A stretch of 64,000 nt of DNA, taken from contig NZ_CP029043.1 in NCBI RefSeq assembly GCF_003074055.1, positions 2,410,501-2,474,500 of the forward strand, given 5' to 3'. A program made the position numbers and the translations under genes. Below are positions 8,453 through 17,712 of this stretch, one piece after another (the first letter of the stretch is position 1; every line of letters begins with the position of its first letter). The DNA comes from Streptomyces nigra (GTDB lineage: Bacteria > Actinomycetota > Actinomycetes > Streptomycetales > Streptomycetaceae). Under the pieces are notes generated by a model. That model had not been told where the DNA came from, did no database searches, and saw nothing but the letters and a program-made list of their open reading frames with translations.

Positions 8453-9970
8453 TCAGTCGGAGACGGCGGCGCCGAAGCGGGCCTTGCTCGCGGTGAAGCC
8501 CATCGTGGTGGGCCCGAACGAGAAGGAGCCGGTGGCGGTGATGCCGGTCGACGTCGTCGAGAAGACCCACACGGAGCCGTCGGTGGCGTTCTCGTCCGGG
8601 TCGCCCACGACGAGCCCGTCCTTCTTGTCGCCGTCGGCGTCGACCAGCGCGGTCGCCGCCCCGAACTTGTCACCCTTCTCGGCGGTGCCGGGCACCTTGG
8701 CGGTGCTCTGCGTGAACGCCTTGCTGCCGGTGCCGGTCAGACCGGACGCCCCGCCCCGCAGCACGAGCACGGCACCCGCGTCGGCGACGGTGTCGAGGTC
8801 CTCGCCGGGCAGGCCGGTCGCCACATCGAGGTAGCCGTCGCCGTTGGTGTCGCCGAGGGACAGCCCGGTGCCCATGCCGTCGCCCTTCTCGGCCGCGCCC
8901 GGCACCCCGGCGGTGTCCTGGTTGATCCACACCGGCGTGCGGGTGGTGGAGACGCCGTTCGGGCCGCCGTAGACGACGGCGACGGCGCCGCCCCTGGTGG
9001 GCAGTTGGGTGGTGCTCTCCGCCGAGTGGCCGATGACGATGTCGCCGTGGCCGTCCTTGTTCAGGTCGCCGATCGCGGCGTCGTCACCGGGGACGACACG
9101 GCCCTGCGCGTCCTTGAGGAGGCCCTTGCGGGTGAAGCCGCCGGTGCCGCCGAGGAGCAGTTCGACCCCGCGGCTGCCGTCGGCCTTCGTGGTGCGCACG
9201 GCGAGGTCGGCGGCGCCGTCGCCGTCGACGTCCCCGGCGCTGAGCGACTGGTAGCTCTGGGACTTGCCCGCGATCGTGAAGTAGTCCTTCTTGGCGGGGT
9301 GCCCCTCACGGTCGAACGGGCCGTGGAACACGGTGCCGTCGCCATTGGTCTTCTCCGGGGCCGCGCTCAGCCAGTCGTCGTCGGTGAGCGTCACGATGTC
9401 CGGGTGCTGGTCGCCGTCGACGTCGGCCACCGTGAACAGCCCGGTGGTGGCGGACTTCAGCGGCGTCCAGACGATCGTGGTCGGCTGGTCCGACAGCCCG
9501 CTCGGGCCGCCCCAGTTGACCTGGACCGTGTGCCCGTTGTCGATGTCGACCTTGTAGTCCTGGATCACCGAGACCAGGTCGGCGTAGCCGTCCCCGTCGA
9601 GGTCCCCGCTCTCCAGTTGGCTGCCGTACAGGCCGCGCCAGCCCTCCGGGTCCTTGACGCCCGGGCCCTTGAGCACCTGCTTGCGGGAGGTCGCCAGTCC
9701 GCTCGCGGAGCCGTAGAGCACGCTGACCGACCCGGCGCGCTCCTGGGTGTTCACCGTGGTGCCGGGCGCGCCGATCGCCACGTCGGCGAACCCGTCCCCG
9801 TTGAAGTCGTCGTGCAGCCGCTCGGCGCCGGCCTTTGCGGTGACCGCGGACTCCGTGGCGGCGTTCACGGCGGGGACGGCGATCGCCCCGGCGACGAGCA
9901 CGACACCGGTGGCGAGCCCCAGACGTCTGCGACGCGAGATCGGGGTACGGCGGTGGGAACGCGAAGGCAC
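8453..9970 (-). CDS. Secreted FG-GAP repeat beta-propeller protein (second copy)
   Basis: A 505-residue paralogue of the next gene downstream. The GTG at 9970 (VPSRSHRRTPISRRRR) is preceded by GGAG and opens a signal peptide with a run of arginines (RRRRLGLATG), which is Tat-like. Longer readings to 10156 add no conserved sequence. Seven Ca-loop repeats are visible, among them DFNGDGFADV, DLDGDGYADL, DLNKDGHGDI and DTNGDGYLDV; two others are degenerate (DVDGDQHPDI, DADGDKKDGL). Like its neighbour it should fold as an extracellular propeller. The pair looks like an old tandem duplication. Confidence 0.88.
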   Translation of the reverse strand: MPSRSHRRTPISRRRRLGLATGVVLVAGAIAVPAVNAATESAVTAKAGAERLHDDFNGDGFADVAIGAPGTTVNTQERAGSVSVLYGSASGLATSRKQVLKGPGVKDPEGWRGLYGSQLESGDLDGDGYADLVSVIQDYKVDIDNGHTVQVNWGGPSGLSDQPTTIVWTPLKSATTGLFTVADVDGDQHPDIVTLTDDDWLSAAPEKTNGDGTVFHGPFDREGHPAKKDYFTIAGKSQSYQSLSAGDVDGDGAADLAVRTTKADGSRGVELLLGGTGGFTRKGLLKDAQGRVVPGDDAAIGDLNKDGHGDIVIGHSAESTTQLPTRGGAVAVVYGGPNGVSTTRTPVWINQDTAGVPGAAEKGDGMGTGLSLGDTNGDGYLDVATGLPGEDLDTVADAGAVLVLRGGASGLTGTGSKAFTQSTAKVPGTAEKGDKFGAATALVDADGDKKDGLVVGDPDENATDGSVWVFSTTSTGITATGSFSFGPTTMGFTASKARFGAAVSD

Positions 9971-10141
9971 GGCAACTCCGTTGATCCGAACGGTGGTCGA
10001 AGCCCGGCGAGGTTCAAGATCCCGCGCGGGCCGCCCAGTACGACTCAGCGGGGCACCCGGGGGTTGCCCTCGGAAACCCCATGAGTTTCCCGGCGGTTCA
10101 CCGATCGAGCCACGGCGTCCGGCCGGTGGGCGCGGACACGA

Positions 10142-10176
10142 CGACGCCGGGACCACCCGTGGTGGCCCCGGCGTCG
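10142..10176 (-). terminator. Terminator after obg
   Basis: A 10-bp stem (cgacgccggg with cccggcgtcg) extended by five further pairs after a mismatch lies 26 bp past the obg stop codon. Confidence 0.75.
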
Positions 10177-10202
10177 CTCACACCGTGTCGCTGTGGCGTC
10201 TG

Positions 10203-11639
10203 TCAGAACGGCTTGAAGTCGTCGAACTCCTGCGCCGCCTCGTCCCGCTCGGCCTGCCGGTCCCGCCGACGCTGCGCGGCCGGACGCGGCTCCTCCAGAC
10301 GGTGGTCCTCGCCACGGCGGCCCAGCATCTCCGCGCCGGCCATCACCGTCGGCTCCCAGTCGAAGACGACCGCGTTGTCCTCGGGGCCGATCGCGACACC
10401 GTCGCCGGAGCGGGCGCCCGCCTTCATCAGTTCCTCCTCCACCCCGAGGCGGTTGAGGCGGTCCGCGAGATAGCCCACGGCCTCGTCGTTGTTGAAGTCG
10501 GTCTGCCGCACCCAGCGCTCCGGCTTCTCGCCGCGCACCCGGTACAGCCCGTCCTCCTCGCGGACGACGGTGAAGCCCGCGTCGTCCACGGCCTTGGGCC
10601 GGATGACGATCCGCGTCGCCTCCTCCTTCGGCTTCGCGGCGCGCGCCCGGCCGACGAGGTCGGCGAGCGCGAAGGACAGCTCCTTGAGACCGATGTGGGC
10701 GACGGCGGACACCTCGAAGACCTTGTAGCCGCGGGCCTCCAGGTCCGGCCGGACCATCTCGGCGAGGTCCTTGCCGTCCGGTACGTCGATCTTGTTGAGG
10801 ACGACGATCCGCGGACGGTTGTCGAGGCCGCCGTACTCGCGCAGCTCCGCCTCGATGATGTCCAGGTCGGAGACGGGGTCTCGGTCGGACTCCAGCGTCG
10901 CGGTGTCCAGGACGTGCACGAGCACGCTGCACCGCTCGACGTGGCGCAGGAACTCAAGGCCCAGGCCCTTGCCCTGGCTGGCGCCCGGGATCAGACCGGG
11001 GACGTCGGCGATGGTGTAGACGGTCGAACCGGCCGTCACCACACCGAGGTTGGGCACCAGCGTGGTGAAGGGGTAGTCCGCGATCTTCGGCTTGGCGGCG
11101 CTCAGCACCGAGATCAGCGAGGACTTGCCCGCGCTCGGGTACCCGACCAGCGCCACGTCGGCGACGGTCTTCAGCTCCAGCACGATGTCCTGGAGGTCGC
11201 CGGGCTCACCGAGCAGCGCGAAGCCGGGCGCCTTGCGGCGGGCCGAGGCCAGCGCGGCGTTGCCGAGGCCGCCCCGGCCGCCCTGCGCGGCGACGAAGGA
11301 CGTGCCGTGCCCGACCAGGTCGGCCAGGACGTTGCCGGCCTTGTCCAGCACGACCGTGCCGTCCGGCACCGGCAGGATCAGGTCCTGGCCGTCCTTGCCG
11401 GAGCGGTTGCCGCCCTCGCCGGGCTTGCCGTTGGTGGCCTTGCGGTGCGGCGAGTGGTGGTAGTCGAGCAGCGTGGTGACCGACTGGTCGACGGTGAGGA
11501 TCACGTCCCCGCCGCGTCCGCCGTTGCCGCCGTCGGGTCCGCCGAGCGGCTTGAACTTCTCACGGTGGACGGAGGCACAGCCGTGGCCTCCGTTACCCGC
11601 GGCGACATGCAGTTCGACGCGGTCCACGAAGGTGGTCAT
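10203..11639 (-). CDS. obg: Obg-family GTPase
   Basis: A 478-residue essential GTPase that associates with the large ribosomal subunit. The glycine-rich Obg fold occupies the first 160 residues ([16 protein letters not shown]). The G domain follows with Walker [10 protein letters not shown] near residue 168, [10 protein letters not shown] as G3, and NKID near 282. A C-terminal OCT domain runs from about 345 to 425, and a charged tail ends the protein. It is the last gene of the rplU-rpmA-obg cluster. In Streptomyces, Obg levels influence the onset of aerial mycelium formation. A hairpin between rpmA and obg suggests partial transcriptional uncoupling. Confidence 0.97.
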   Translation of the reverse strand: MTTFVDRVELHVAAGNGGHGCASVHREKFKPLGGPDGGNGGRGGDVILTVDQSVTTLLDYHHSPHRKATNGKPGEGGNRSGKDGQDLILPVPDGTVVLDKAGNVLADLVGHGTSFVAAQGGRGGLGNAALASARRKAPGFALLGEPGDLQDIVLELKTVADVALVGYPSAGKSSLISVLSAAKPKIADYPFTTLVPNLGVVTAGSTVYTIADVPGLIPGASQGKGLGLEFLRHVERCSVLVHVLDTATLESDRDPVSDLDIIEAELREYGGLDNRPRIVVLNKIDVPDGKDLAEMVRPDLEARGYKVFEVSAVAHIGLKELSFALADLVGRARAAKPKEEATRIVIRPKAVDDAGFTVVREEDGLYRVRGEKPERWVRQTDFNNDEAVGYLADRLNRLGVEEELMKAGARSGDGVAIGPEDNAVVFDWEPTVMAGAEMLGRRGEDHRLEEPRPAAQRRRDRQAERDEAAQEFDDFKPF

Positions 11640-11687
11640 GGTCAGTGCCTCCAGAAAGTACGGGATGTCTCTTCGATAACACGCGAA

Positions 11688-11727
11688 AGGCGGACCCGCC
11701 TTCCCGACCGGGAAGTGAGGTCCGCCT
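11688..11727 (-). terminator. Attenuator-like hairpin between rpmA and obg
   Basis: An outer 9-bp stem (aggcggacc with ggtccgcct) encloses a second small stem (ttcccg with cgggaa). It sits in the 139-bp rpmA-obg gap and could reduce read-through from the ribosomal-protein genes into obg. Confidence 0.6.
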
Positions 11728-11778
11728 CGCGCATCGTACGGTCGACGCCCTGCGAGCAGGGCGGTGAGTCAGAAGGAC

Positions 11779-12033
11779 TCAGGCGACCGGGACGATGTTG
11801 ACGACCTTGCGGCCACGGCTGGAGCCGAACTCCACCGCACCGGCCTGCAGCGCGAACAGCGTGTCGTCGCCGCCACGGCCGACGCCCGCACCGGGGTGGA
11901 AGTGGGTGCCGCGCTGGCGGACCAGGATCTCACCCGCGTTGACGACCTGACCGCCGAAGCGCTTCACGCCGAGCCGCTGGGCGTTCGAGTCGCGACCGTT
12001 CCGGGTGGACGATGCGCCCTTCTTGTGTGCCAT
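11779..12033 (-). CDS. rpmA: 50S ribosomal protein L27
   Basis: An 84-residue protein with the invariant N-terminus [17 protein letters not shown] and the bL27 motif GTHFHPG. The N-terminal tail reaches the peptidyl-transferase centre. There is no Firmicutes-type N-terminal extension that would need cleavage. It starts 14 bp after the rplU stop, so the two genes are co-transcribed. Confidence 0.98.
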   Translation of the reverse strand: MAHKKGASSTRNGRDSNAQRLGVKRFGGQVVNAGEILVRQRGTHFHPGAGVGRGGDDTLFALQAGAVEFGSSRGRKVVNIVPVA

Positions 12034-12047
12034 GTCTCCTCAGTCCC

Positions 12048-12368
12048 TTACTTCGCAGCCGTGGGGATCTCAGTGACCTTGATCGCCGTGTACTGCTGGC
12101 GGTGGCCCTGACGACGGCGGTAGCCGGTCTTGTTCTTGTAGCGCAGAATGTCGATCTTCTGCCCCTTGTGGTGGTCCACGACCTCGGCCTGGACCTTGAT
12201 GCCGGCCAGCACCCACGGGTCGCTGGTCACAGCGTCGCCGTCGACAACGAGCAGGGTCGAGAGCTCGACCGTGTCGCCAACCTTGGCGGTGGAAATCTTG
12301 TCAACCTCAACGATGTCGCCGACTGCAACCTTGTGCTGGCGACCACCGCTGCGCACGATGGCGTACAC
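12048..12368 (-). CDS. rplU: 50S ribosomal protein L21
   Basis: A 106-residue bL21 protein ([13 protein letters not shown], then [20 protein letters not shown]) that binds 23S rRNA domain II. The GTG at 12368 gives the standard length; the open frame continues to 12446 without conserved sequence. It is first in the rplU-rpmA-obg group and follows the RNase E/G gene. Confidence 0.97.
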   Translation of the reverse strand: MYAIVRSGGRQHKVAVGDIVEVDKISTAKVGDTVELSTLLVVDGDAVTSDPWVLAGIKVQAEVVDHHKGQKIDILRYKNKTGYRRRQGHRQQYTAIKVTEIPTAAK

Positions 12369-12566
12369 GCGGATCTCACTCTCTCGCTCGGGAACGGCAC
12401 CCCCGCAGTCCAGCCGCCCGGCACGCGGACAGCCTCTCCGAAGCACCCGGTGCGTCGGAGGACGAGGTTTACGGGGATGTGGCGCGTCCTATATCCACGG
12501 ACACACCGAGGGTCAAGGTTACGGGGCCGTTGGCAAGGGGGTCAAACCGGGCCGGGCCCCGAACGA

Positions 12567-12594
12567 GTGCGGCCGGTCACAGGACCGGCCGCAC
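12567..12594 (-). terminator. Terminator after rne
   Basis: A perfect 11-bp stem (gtgcggccggt with accggccgcac) with a 6-nt loop starts 21 bp beyond the rne stop. It separates rne from rplU. Confidence 0.85.
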
Positions 12595-12614
12595 GTCGTG
12601 TCACACGGGACGTG

Positions 12615-15600
12615 TCACTCGTCGGTGGTGGCGGTGACCGTGGTCTTCTTCGCCGTCGACTTGGCCGCGGCCGTCTTGGCGGTCGTCTTGGCCGCCTTCT
12701 TGGCCGTGGTCTTCTTCGCCACCGTCTTCTTGGCCGCCGTCTTCTTGGTGGCGGCCTTCTTCGCGGTGGCCTTCTTGGCCGTCTTGCGCGCCGTCTTCTT
12801 GGCCGGAGCGGCCCCCTCGGCGCCCTCCTCGGCCGCGGCCTCCGCCTCGGCGGCGGGGACGACCACGACGGCCGCCTCCTCCGACGCGGTCGGCGCGGTG
12901 GCCTTGCGCACCGCACGGCGGCGCGGGCGGGCCGGGGCGGCGCTCTCCGCGGCCGGCTCGGCGGGCGCCTCGGCCTGCTCGGCCGGGGCCTCGGCGACGA
13001 CCGCCTCGGCGGCCGGCTCCACGACGGGCTCCGGCGCGGTCTCGGCGACCGTCACCACGGCGGCCTCGGCCCCCGCGGGCGAACCGGCGGGCGCGGACAC
13101 CTTGCGGGTGGCGCGACGCCGTGTACGGCCCTTGGGCGCGGCCTCCTCGGCGGGAGCCGCGGGCTCCTCGACGACGGGCGCGGACGGCACGACCGCGTCC
13201 TCCACGGCCGCCGGCTCGGCGGTCGCCTCGGCGGCCGGCTCCGGCTGGACCGGACGGGCGATCTCCTCTGCGACCGTCACGTTCTGAGCGGTGGGAACCG
13301 CCTCGGCCTTGCGCGGCGCACCGGCCGGGGCCGACGCGCGCCGGCCACCGCGACGCCGGGAGCGACCGCTGCGCGCGGCGGCCTCCGCCTCGGCGACGCT
13401 GCTGTACAGCTCCTCGTCGGGCGCGAACGCGGGCTCCGCGAGCGCGGTGGGCTCGGCGACCTCGGCGGCGACCTCGGCCTCCGACTCCGCCTCCTCCTCG
13501 GCCGTCTCGACCGGCTCGGTGGCGACGGACGCCTCGTGCACATGCTCGGGACCGGCACCGGCCCGCGCGCGCTTCTTGCGCTTGCCGCCACCTCCGCCAC
13601 CGGCGGACGTGGGCTGCTCCATGTGCACGATGACACCGCGGCCGTTGCAGTGGACACAGGTCTCGGAGAAGGACTCCAGCAGGCCCTGGCCGACCCGCTT
13701 ACGGGTCATCTGGACCAGGCCCAGCGAGGTGACCTCGGCGACCTGGTGCTTCGTACGGTCCCGGCCCAGGCACTCGAGGAGGCGCCGCAGCACCAGGTCC
13801 CGGTTGGACTCCAGCACCATGTCGATGAAGTCGATGACGATGATGCCGCCGAGGTCGCGCAGCCGCAGCTGGCGCACGATCTCCTCGGCCGCCTCCAGGT
13901 TGTTCCGGGTGACGGTCTCCTCGAGGTTGCCGCCCTGGCCCGTGAACTTGCCGGTGTTGACGTCGACGACGACCATCGCCTCGGTCCGGTCGATGACCAG
14001 CGAACCGCCGCTGGGCAGCCAGACCTTGCGGTCCAGCGCCTTGGCGAGCTGCTCGTCGATCCGGTACGTGGCGAAGACGTCGACCTCGCTGGTCCACCTC
14101 TGGAGCCGCTCGGCGAGGTCGGGCGCCACGTGCGAGACATAGCCGTGGATGGTCTCCCACGCCTCGTCACCGCTGACGACGACCTTGGAGAAGTCCTCGT
14201 TGAAGATGTCGCGGACGACCCGGACGGTCATGTCCGGCTCGCCGTAGAGCAGCGTCGGCGCGTTGCCGCTCTTCGCCTTCTTCCGGATCTCCTCCCACTG
14301 CCCCTGGAGCCGTTCGACGTCGCGGCGCAGCTCGTCCTCGCTCGCGCCCTCGGCGGCGGTGCGCACGATGACGCCCGCGTCCTCGGGGACGATCTTCTTG
14401 AGGATGGTCTTCAGCCGGGCACGCTCGGTGTCGGGCAGCTTGCGGCTGATGCCGGTCATCGAGCCCTCGGGCACGTACACGAGGTAGCGGCCCGGCAGGG
14501 AGACCTGGCTGGTCAGACGCGCGCCCTTGTGCCCGATCGGGTCCTTGGTGACCTGGACGAGCACGGACTGGCCGGACTTCAGGGCGGACTCGATACGGCG
14601 CGGCCCGTTGGCCATGCCGAGCGCCTCGAAGTTGACCTCACCGGCGTAGAGCACGGCGTTGCGGCCCTTGCCGATGTCGATGAAGGCGGCCTCCATCGAC
14701 GGCAGCACGTTCTGGACCTTGCCCAGGTAGACGTTGCCGACGTACGACGTCGACTGCTCCTTGTTGACGTAGTGCTCGACGAGCACGTTGTCCTCGAGGA
14801 CGCCGATCTGGGTGCGGTCGCCGTGCTGGCGGACCACCATCACGCGCTCGACGGCCTCGCGGCGGGCCAGGAACTCGGCCTCGGTGATGATCGGGACGCG
14901 ACGGCGGCCCTGCTCGCGGCCCTCGCGGCGGCGCTGCTTCTTGGCCTCCAGACGCGTGGAGCCCTTGATGGACTGCACCTCGTCGGACGGCTCGGACTTC
15001 GGGCGGGGCTCGCGGACCTTGACGACGGTGCGCTCGGGGTCGCCGTCGCCCGGCTCGGCGTCCACGGAGCTGTCACCGGCGCGGCGGCGCCTGCGACGGC
15101 GCCGGCGGCTGCTGCTGGAGCCGGAGCCACTGGAGTCGTCGTGCGCCTCCTCGGCGTCCTCCTCCTCCTGCTCGGCGGTGTCCTCGGCGTCCTGCTCGGC
15201 CTGCGCGGCGGCGGTGTCCTCGCTGTCGCTCTCGCCCTCGGCGTCCTGCTCGCCGGAGTCACCGCGACGGCGGCGGCGGCCACCGCGGCGGCGGCGCCGA
15301 CGCGACCCGGTCTCCTCGGACTCGTCGCCGTCGGCGGAGTCCTCGGCACCGTCCTCGGTCTCGTCGGACTCGTCCTCGGCGGCCGGCTCGACGGCGGCCT
15401 GCGGTTCGGGGTCCTCGCCACGGCGGCGGCGCCGGCGGCGCGGGGCGACGGGCTGCTCCTCGCGGAGCTCCTCGTCGTCCTCGGTCACCGCCTCCGCTGC
15501 GGCCTCGGCGGCGGCGCGCTGCGGCGTCTGGAACTGCGGCTCGGTGAAGACGGGCGCCTGGAAGACGGCCACGGCGGGCCGCGACGGACGCGGCGCCTCG

Positions 15601-16622
15601 TCGGCGGCCGCACCGGAGGCGGACCGCGCGGGCTCGGCGAAGCCGGTGGCGGCACGCCGGACGGCGCGGCGCCGGCGGCGCGGAGCGGCGTCGTCCTCGG
15701 CGGCGGCAGCGGTCGCGGCGGGGCTCTCGGTCTCGACACCCTCGGTCACCGGGGTCTCGGCGGTCACCGGCGTCCCGGCGGTCTCCTCGGGAGCGGCCTC
15801 GACGGTCTCCGCGGCGGCCTCCTCGACGGCGGCCGGCGCGGCCGTACGACGGGTGGCGCGACGACGCGTACGACGCGGGGCGGCCTCCTCGGCCTCGGCG
15901 CTCTCCGTGGATGCCTCAGCCTGCGCGGGTTCCTCGGCGGTCACCGGCTCCTCGTCGGCCGGGGCGGCCTGCACGGCCTCCGGCGCGGCGGCGGTTCGGG
16001 TGGCGCGGCGGCGCGTACGGCGCGGGGCGGGCTCGGGGGTCTCCTCGACGGCGGCGGCCTCGTGGTCCATGGCGTCGCCCTCGGCGGTCTCGGTGGCCTC
16101 GGCGTCCTGCGCCGGAGCGGGGGCCGCGGCAGGTGCGGTCACCCGGCGGGTGGCACGGCGCCGGGCGCGCGGCGGGGCCGGCTCCTCGGACACCTCAGGC
16201 ACCTCGGACGCCTCGGCGGCGGCCTGGGCGGGCTCCTCGGCGACCGGCTCGGCGGCCGTCACGGGCACCACGGTCTCGGCCGCCGCCTCGGCCGCGGGCG
16301 CACCGGCGGGTGCCGACGCACGGCGCACGGCACGGCGGCGCGTGCGGGCCGGAGGCGCGGGCTCCGGGGTCTCCTCGACCTCGGCGGCCTCTTCGGCCTC
16401 GGCGGTCTCCGCCTCGAGGTCGGCCTGCTCCTGATCGAGCTTCTCTACGTCAGCGGGCGGTATGGCCGGCTCGACCACCTCCGCGGGCTGCGTCTCGGTG
16501 GCGGCGGGCGGTCCCGCCGGCCGGGAAGCGGCACGGCGCCGACGACGCGGCGGCAGGGTGTCGCTCGGTGTGTTCAGTTCGGAGCCCGTTGAGGACTCTG
16601 TGGCTTCGGTCGGTTCGAGCAT
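12615..16622 (-). CDS. rne: Ribonuclease E/G, long actinobacterial form
   Basis: A 1335-residue endoribonuclease, the size of Streptomyces RNase ES. The catalytic core is central, at about 600-1010. It contains the S1 domain (FIDIGKGRNAVLYAGE near 650), the metal-site aspartates in VVVDVNTGKFTG and IIVIDFIDM, and the Zn-link TCVHCNGRG near 992. Flanking arms of about 600 and 330 residues are low complexity, acidic Ala/Glu runs alternating with an arginine module close to RTRRRATRR-APA that recurs about nine times. The last 60 residues are a Lys/Ala tail like that of histone H1 or HupS. Such arms in Streptomyces RNase E bind RNA and partners such as PNPase. The ATG at 16622 has GGGAG upstream. 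Confidence 0.95.
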   Translation of the reverse strand: MLEPTEATESSTGSELNTPSDTLPPRRRRRAASRPAGPPAATETQPAEVVEPAIPPADVEKLDQEQADLEAETAEAEEAAEVEETPEPAPPARTRRRAVRRASAPAGAPAAEAAAETVVPVTAAEPVAEEPAQAAAEASEVPEVSEEPAPPRARRRATRRVTAPAAAPAPAQDAEATETAEGDAMDHEAAAVEETPEPAPRRTRRRATRTAAAPEAVQAAPADEEPVTAEEPAQAEASTESAEAEEAAPRRTRRRATRRTAAPAAVEEAAAETVEAAPEETAGTPVTAETPVTEGVETESPAATAAAAEDDAAPRRRRRAVRRAATGFAEPARSASGAAADEAPRPSRPAVAVFQAPVFTEPQFQTPQRAAAEAAAEAVTEDDEELREEQPVAPRRRRRRRGEDPEPQAAVEPAAEDESDETEDGAEDSADGDESEETGSRRRRRRGGRRRRRGDSGEQDAEGESDSEDTAAAQAEQDAEDTAEQEEEDAEEAHDDSSGSGSSSSRRRRRRRRRAGDSSVDAEPGDGDPERTVVKVREPRPKSEPSDEVQSIKGSTRLEAKKQRRREGREQGRRRVPIITEAEFLARREAVERVMVVRQHGDRTQIGVLEDNVLVEHYVNKEQSTSYVGNVYLGKVQNVLPSMEAAFIDIGKGRNAVLYAGEVNFEALGMANGPRRIESALKSGQSVLVQVTKDPIGHKGARLTSQVSLPGRYLVYVPEGSMTGISRKLPDTERARLKTILKKIVPEDAGVIVRTAAEGASEDELRRDVERLQGQWEEIRKKAKSGNAPTLLYGEPDMTVRVVRDIFNEDFSKVVVSGDEAWETIHGYVSHVAPDLAERLQRWTSEVDVFATYRIDEQLAKALDRKVWLPSGGSLVIDRTEAMVVVDVNTGKFTGQGGNLEETVTRNNLEAAEEIVRQLRLRDLGGIIVIDFIDMVLESNRDLVLRRLLECLGRDRTKHQVAEVTSLGLVQMTRKRVGQGLLESFSETCVHCNGRGVIVHMEQPTSAGGGGGGKRKKRARAGAGPEHVHEASVATEPVETAEEEAESEAEVAAEVAEPTALAEPAFAPDEELYSSVAEAEAAARSGRSRRRGGRRASAPAGAPRKAEAVPTAQNVTVAEEIARPVQPEPAAEATAEPAAVEDAVVPSAPVVEEPAAPAEEAAPKGRTRRRATRKVSAPAGSPAGAEAAVVTVAETAPEPVVEPAAEAVVAEAPAEQAEAPAEPAAESAAPARPRRRAVRKATAPTASEEAAVVVVPAAEAEAAAEEGAEGAAPAKKTARKTAKKATAKKAATKKTAAKKTVAKKTTAKKAAKTTAKTAAAKSTAKKTTVTATTDE

Positions 16623-16881
16623 GCGGGCGTTTCTCCCGTCAGGCTCCCGGGCGCCGCGCCTGGTCCGGTGGTGTGCCGGTGACGTCCGCGGGTCGCGCGA
16701 TACGCGACAACCGCCGTCCGGGGCGCGGGCGCCGCACGGGAGCTCTCTGTGTCCTGTCTCGCCGGTTCCGTACGCCTCATGCGCACGGCCTGGCGAAAGT
16801 CTTCTGGTCGGTGCGCTGCCCGACCCAGGTGGCTCCCGAGTACGAGGGCGGCGCTTCGACGTCCGTCCCTACGGAACTTCC

Positions 16882-17664
16882 TTACGCCGACGCCGTCGCG
16901 GCGGCAGCGGTCCCGGCCTCGGTTGGGGCCGTCGCTGCCTCGCGGTCGGGCGCGAGCGGGTCGGTCACCGTGCCGGTCTCTTCATCGAACAGCCCCTGCG
17001 CCAGCCTGGTCACCGCTGCGGGGACCGGCGGCGCCAGGTCGGCCACGGCGCGGAGACCGGACAGGACGTCGTCGGGTCGTACGGCAGGCGTCACGTGCCG
17101 AACAACCAGCCGCAGTATCGCACAGGGCCGGTCCGTCGGCCTATCAGCCTGCGAACTGTGTGTTTCCGGATTCTGGACGCTCTCGAGATGGGCGACCGCG
17201 GGACGGGCGTCGAAAGTGCGTACGCCGTTCTTGGTCATGCGCTGGACCTCGACGGTCTCGGCGGCCTGGAACGCGGCGACCGCTCGCACGGCCTCGGCCG
17301 GCTCCACCCCGTCGAGACGCAGCTCCCAGACGGACGCCGTGAGCCGGTCGGCGAGCCCGGAGGTCCGGGCCTCGACCGCGTCCACGACATCGAGCCCGGC
17401 GGGCAGCGACTCGTCGAGCAGCGCCCTGAGCTGCTGCGGATCCCGCGTCTCGGTGAGCGCGATCTCCAGATACTCCGCCTCACTGCCCGTGCCGGTGGGT
17501 GCGGCATTGGCATACGACACCTTCGGATGCGGCGTGAACCCCGCCGAGTACGCCATCGGCACCTCGGCACGGCGCAGCGCACGCTCGAAGGCGCGCTGGA
17601 AGTCACGGTGGCTGGTGAACCGGAGGCGGCCGCGCTTGGTGTAACGCAGTCGGATGCGCTGCAC
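16882..17664 (-). CDS. TIGR03936 / DUF2344 protein
   Basis: A 260-residue protein opening QRIRLRYTKRGRLRFTSHRD, with SAGFTPHPKVSYA near residue 45, the hallmarks of TIGR03936 (DUF2344). The biochemical role is unknown. In many bacteria this domain is fused to, or directly follows, a TIGR03960 B12-binding radical SAM protein, and both sit beside RNase E/G. Here the partner lies 3.3 kb upstream with four unrelated genes between. The C-terminal 30 residues are an Ala/Thr-rich tail. The start is the GTG at 17664; its ribosome binding site is weak. Confidence 0.9.
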   Translation of the reverse strand: MQRIRLRYTKRGRLRFTSHRDFQRAFERALRRAEVPMAYSAGFTPHPKVSYANAAPTGTGSEAEYLEIALTETRDPQQLRALLDESLPAGLDVVDAVEARTSGLADRLTASVWELRLDGVEPAEAVRAVAAFQAAETVEVQRMTKNGVRTFDARPAVAHLESVQNPETHSSQADRPTDRPCAILRLVVRHVTPAVRPDDVLSGLRAVADLAPPVPAAVTRLAQGLFDEETGTVTDPLAPDREAATAPTEAGTAAAATASA

Positions 17665-17712
17665 CGCGGGTGCGGGCGGCGGGCCTTCGGGCTGTCGCTT
17701 GCCCAGTGTCGT

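Noticed and set aside
12369..12566. L21 leader RNA before rplU
   Set aside because: The region is consistent with a 5' untranslated region, but I could not recognise a known ribosomal-protein leader fold by eye.
12012..16592. A 1526-residue open frame on the plus strand
   Set aside because: It is antisense to rne; composition is Gly/Leu/Arg-biased and no domain is visible, as expected for a shadow of GC-rich coding DNA.
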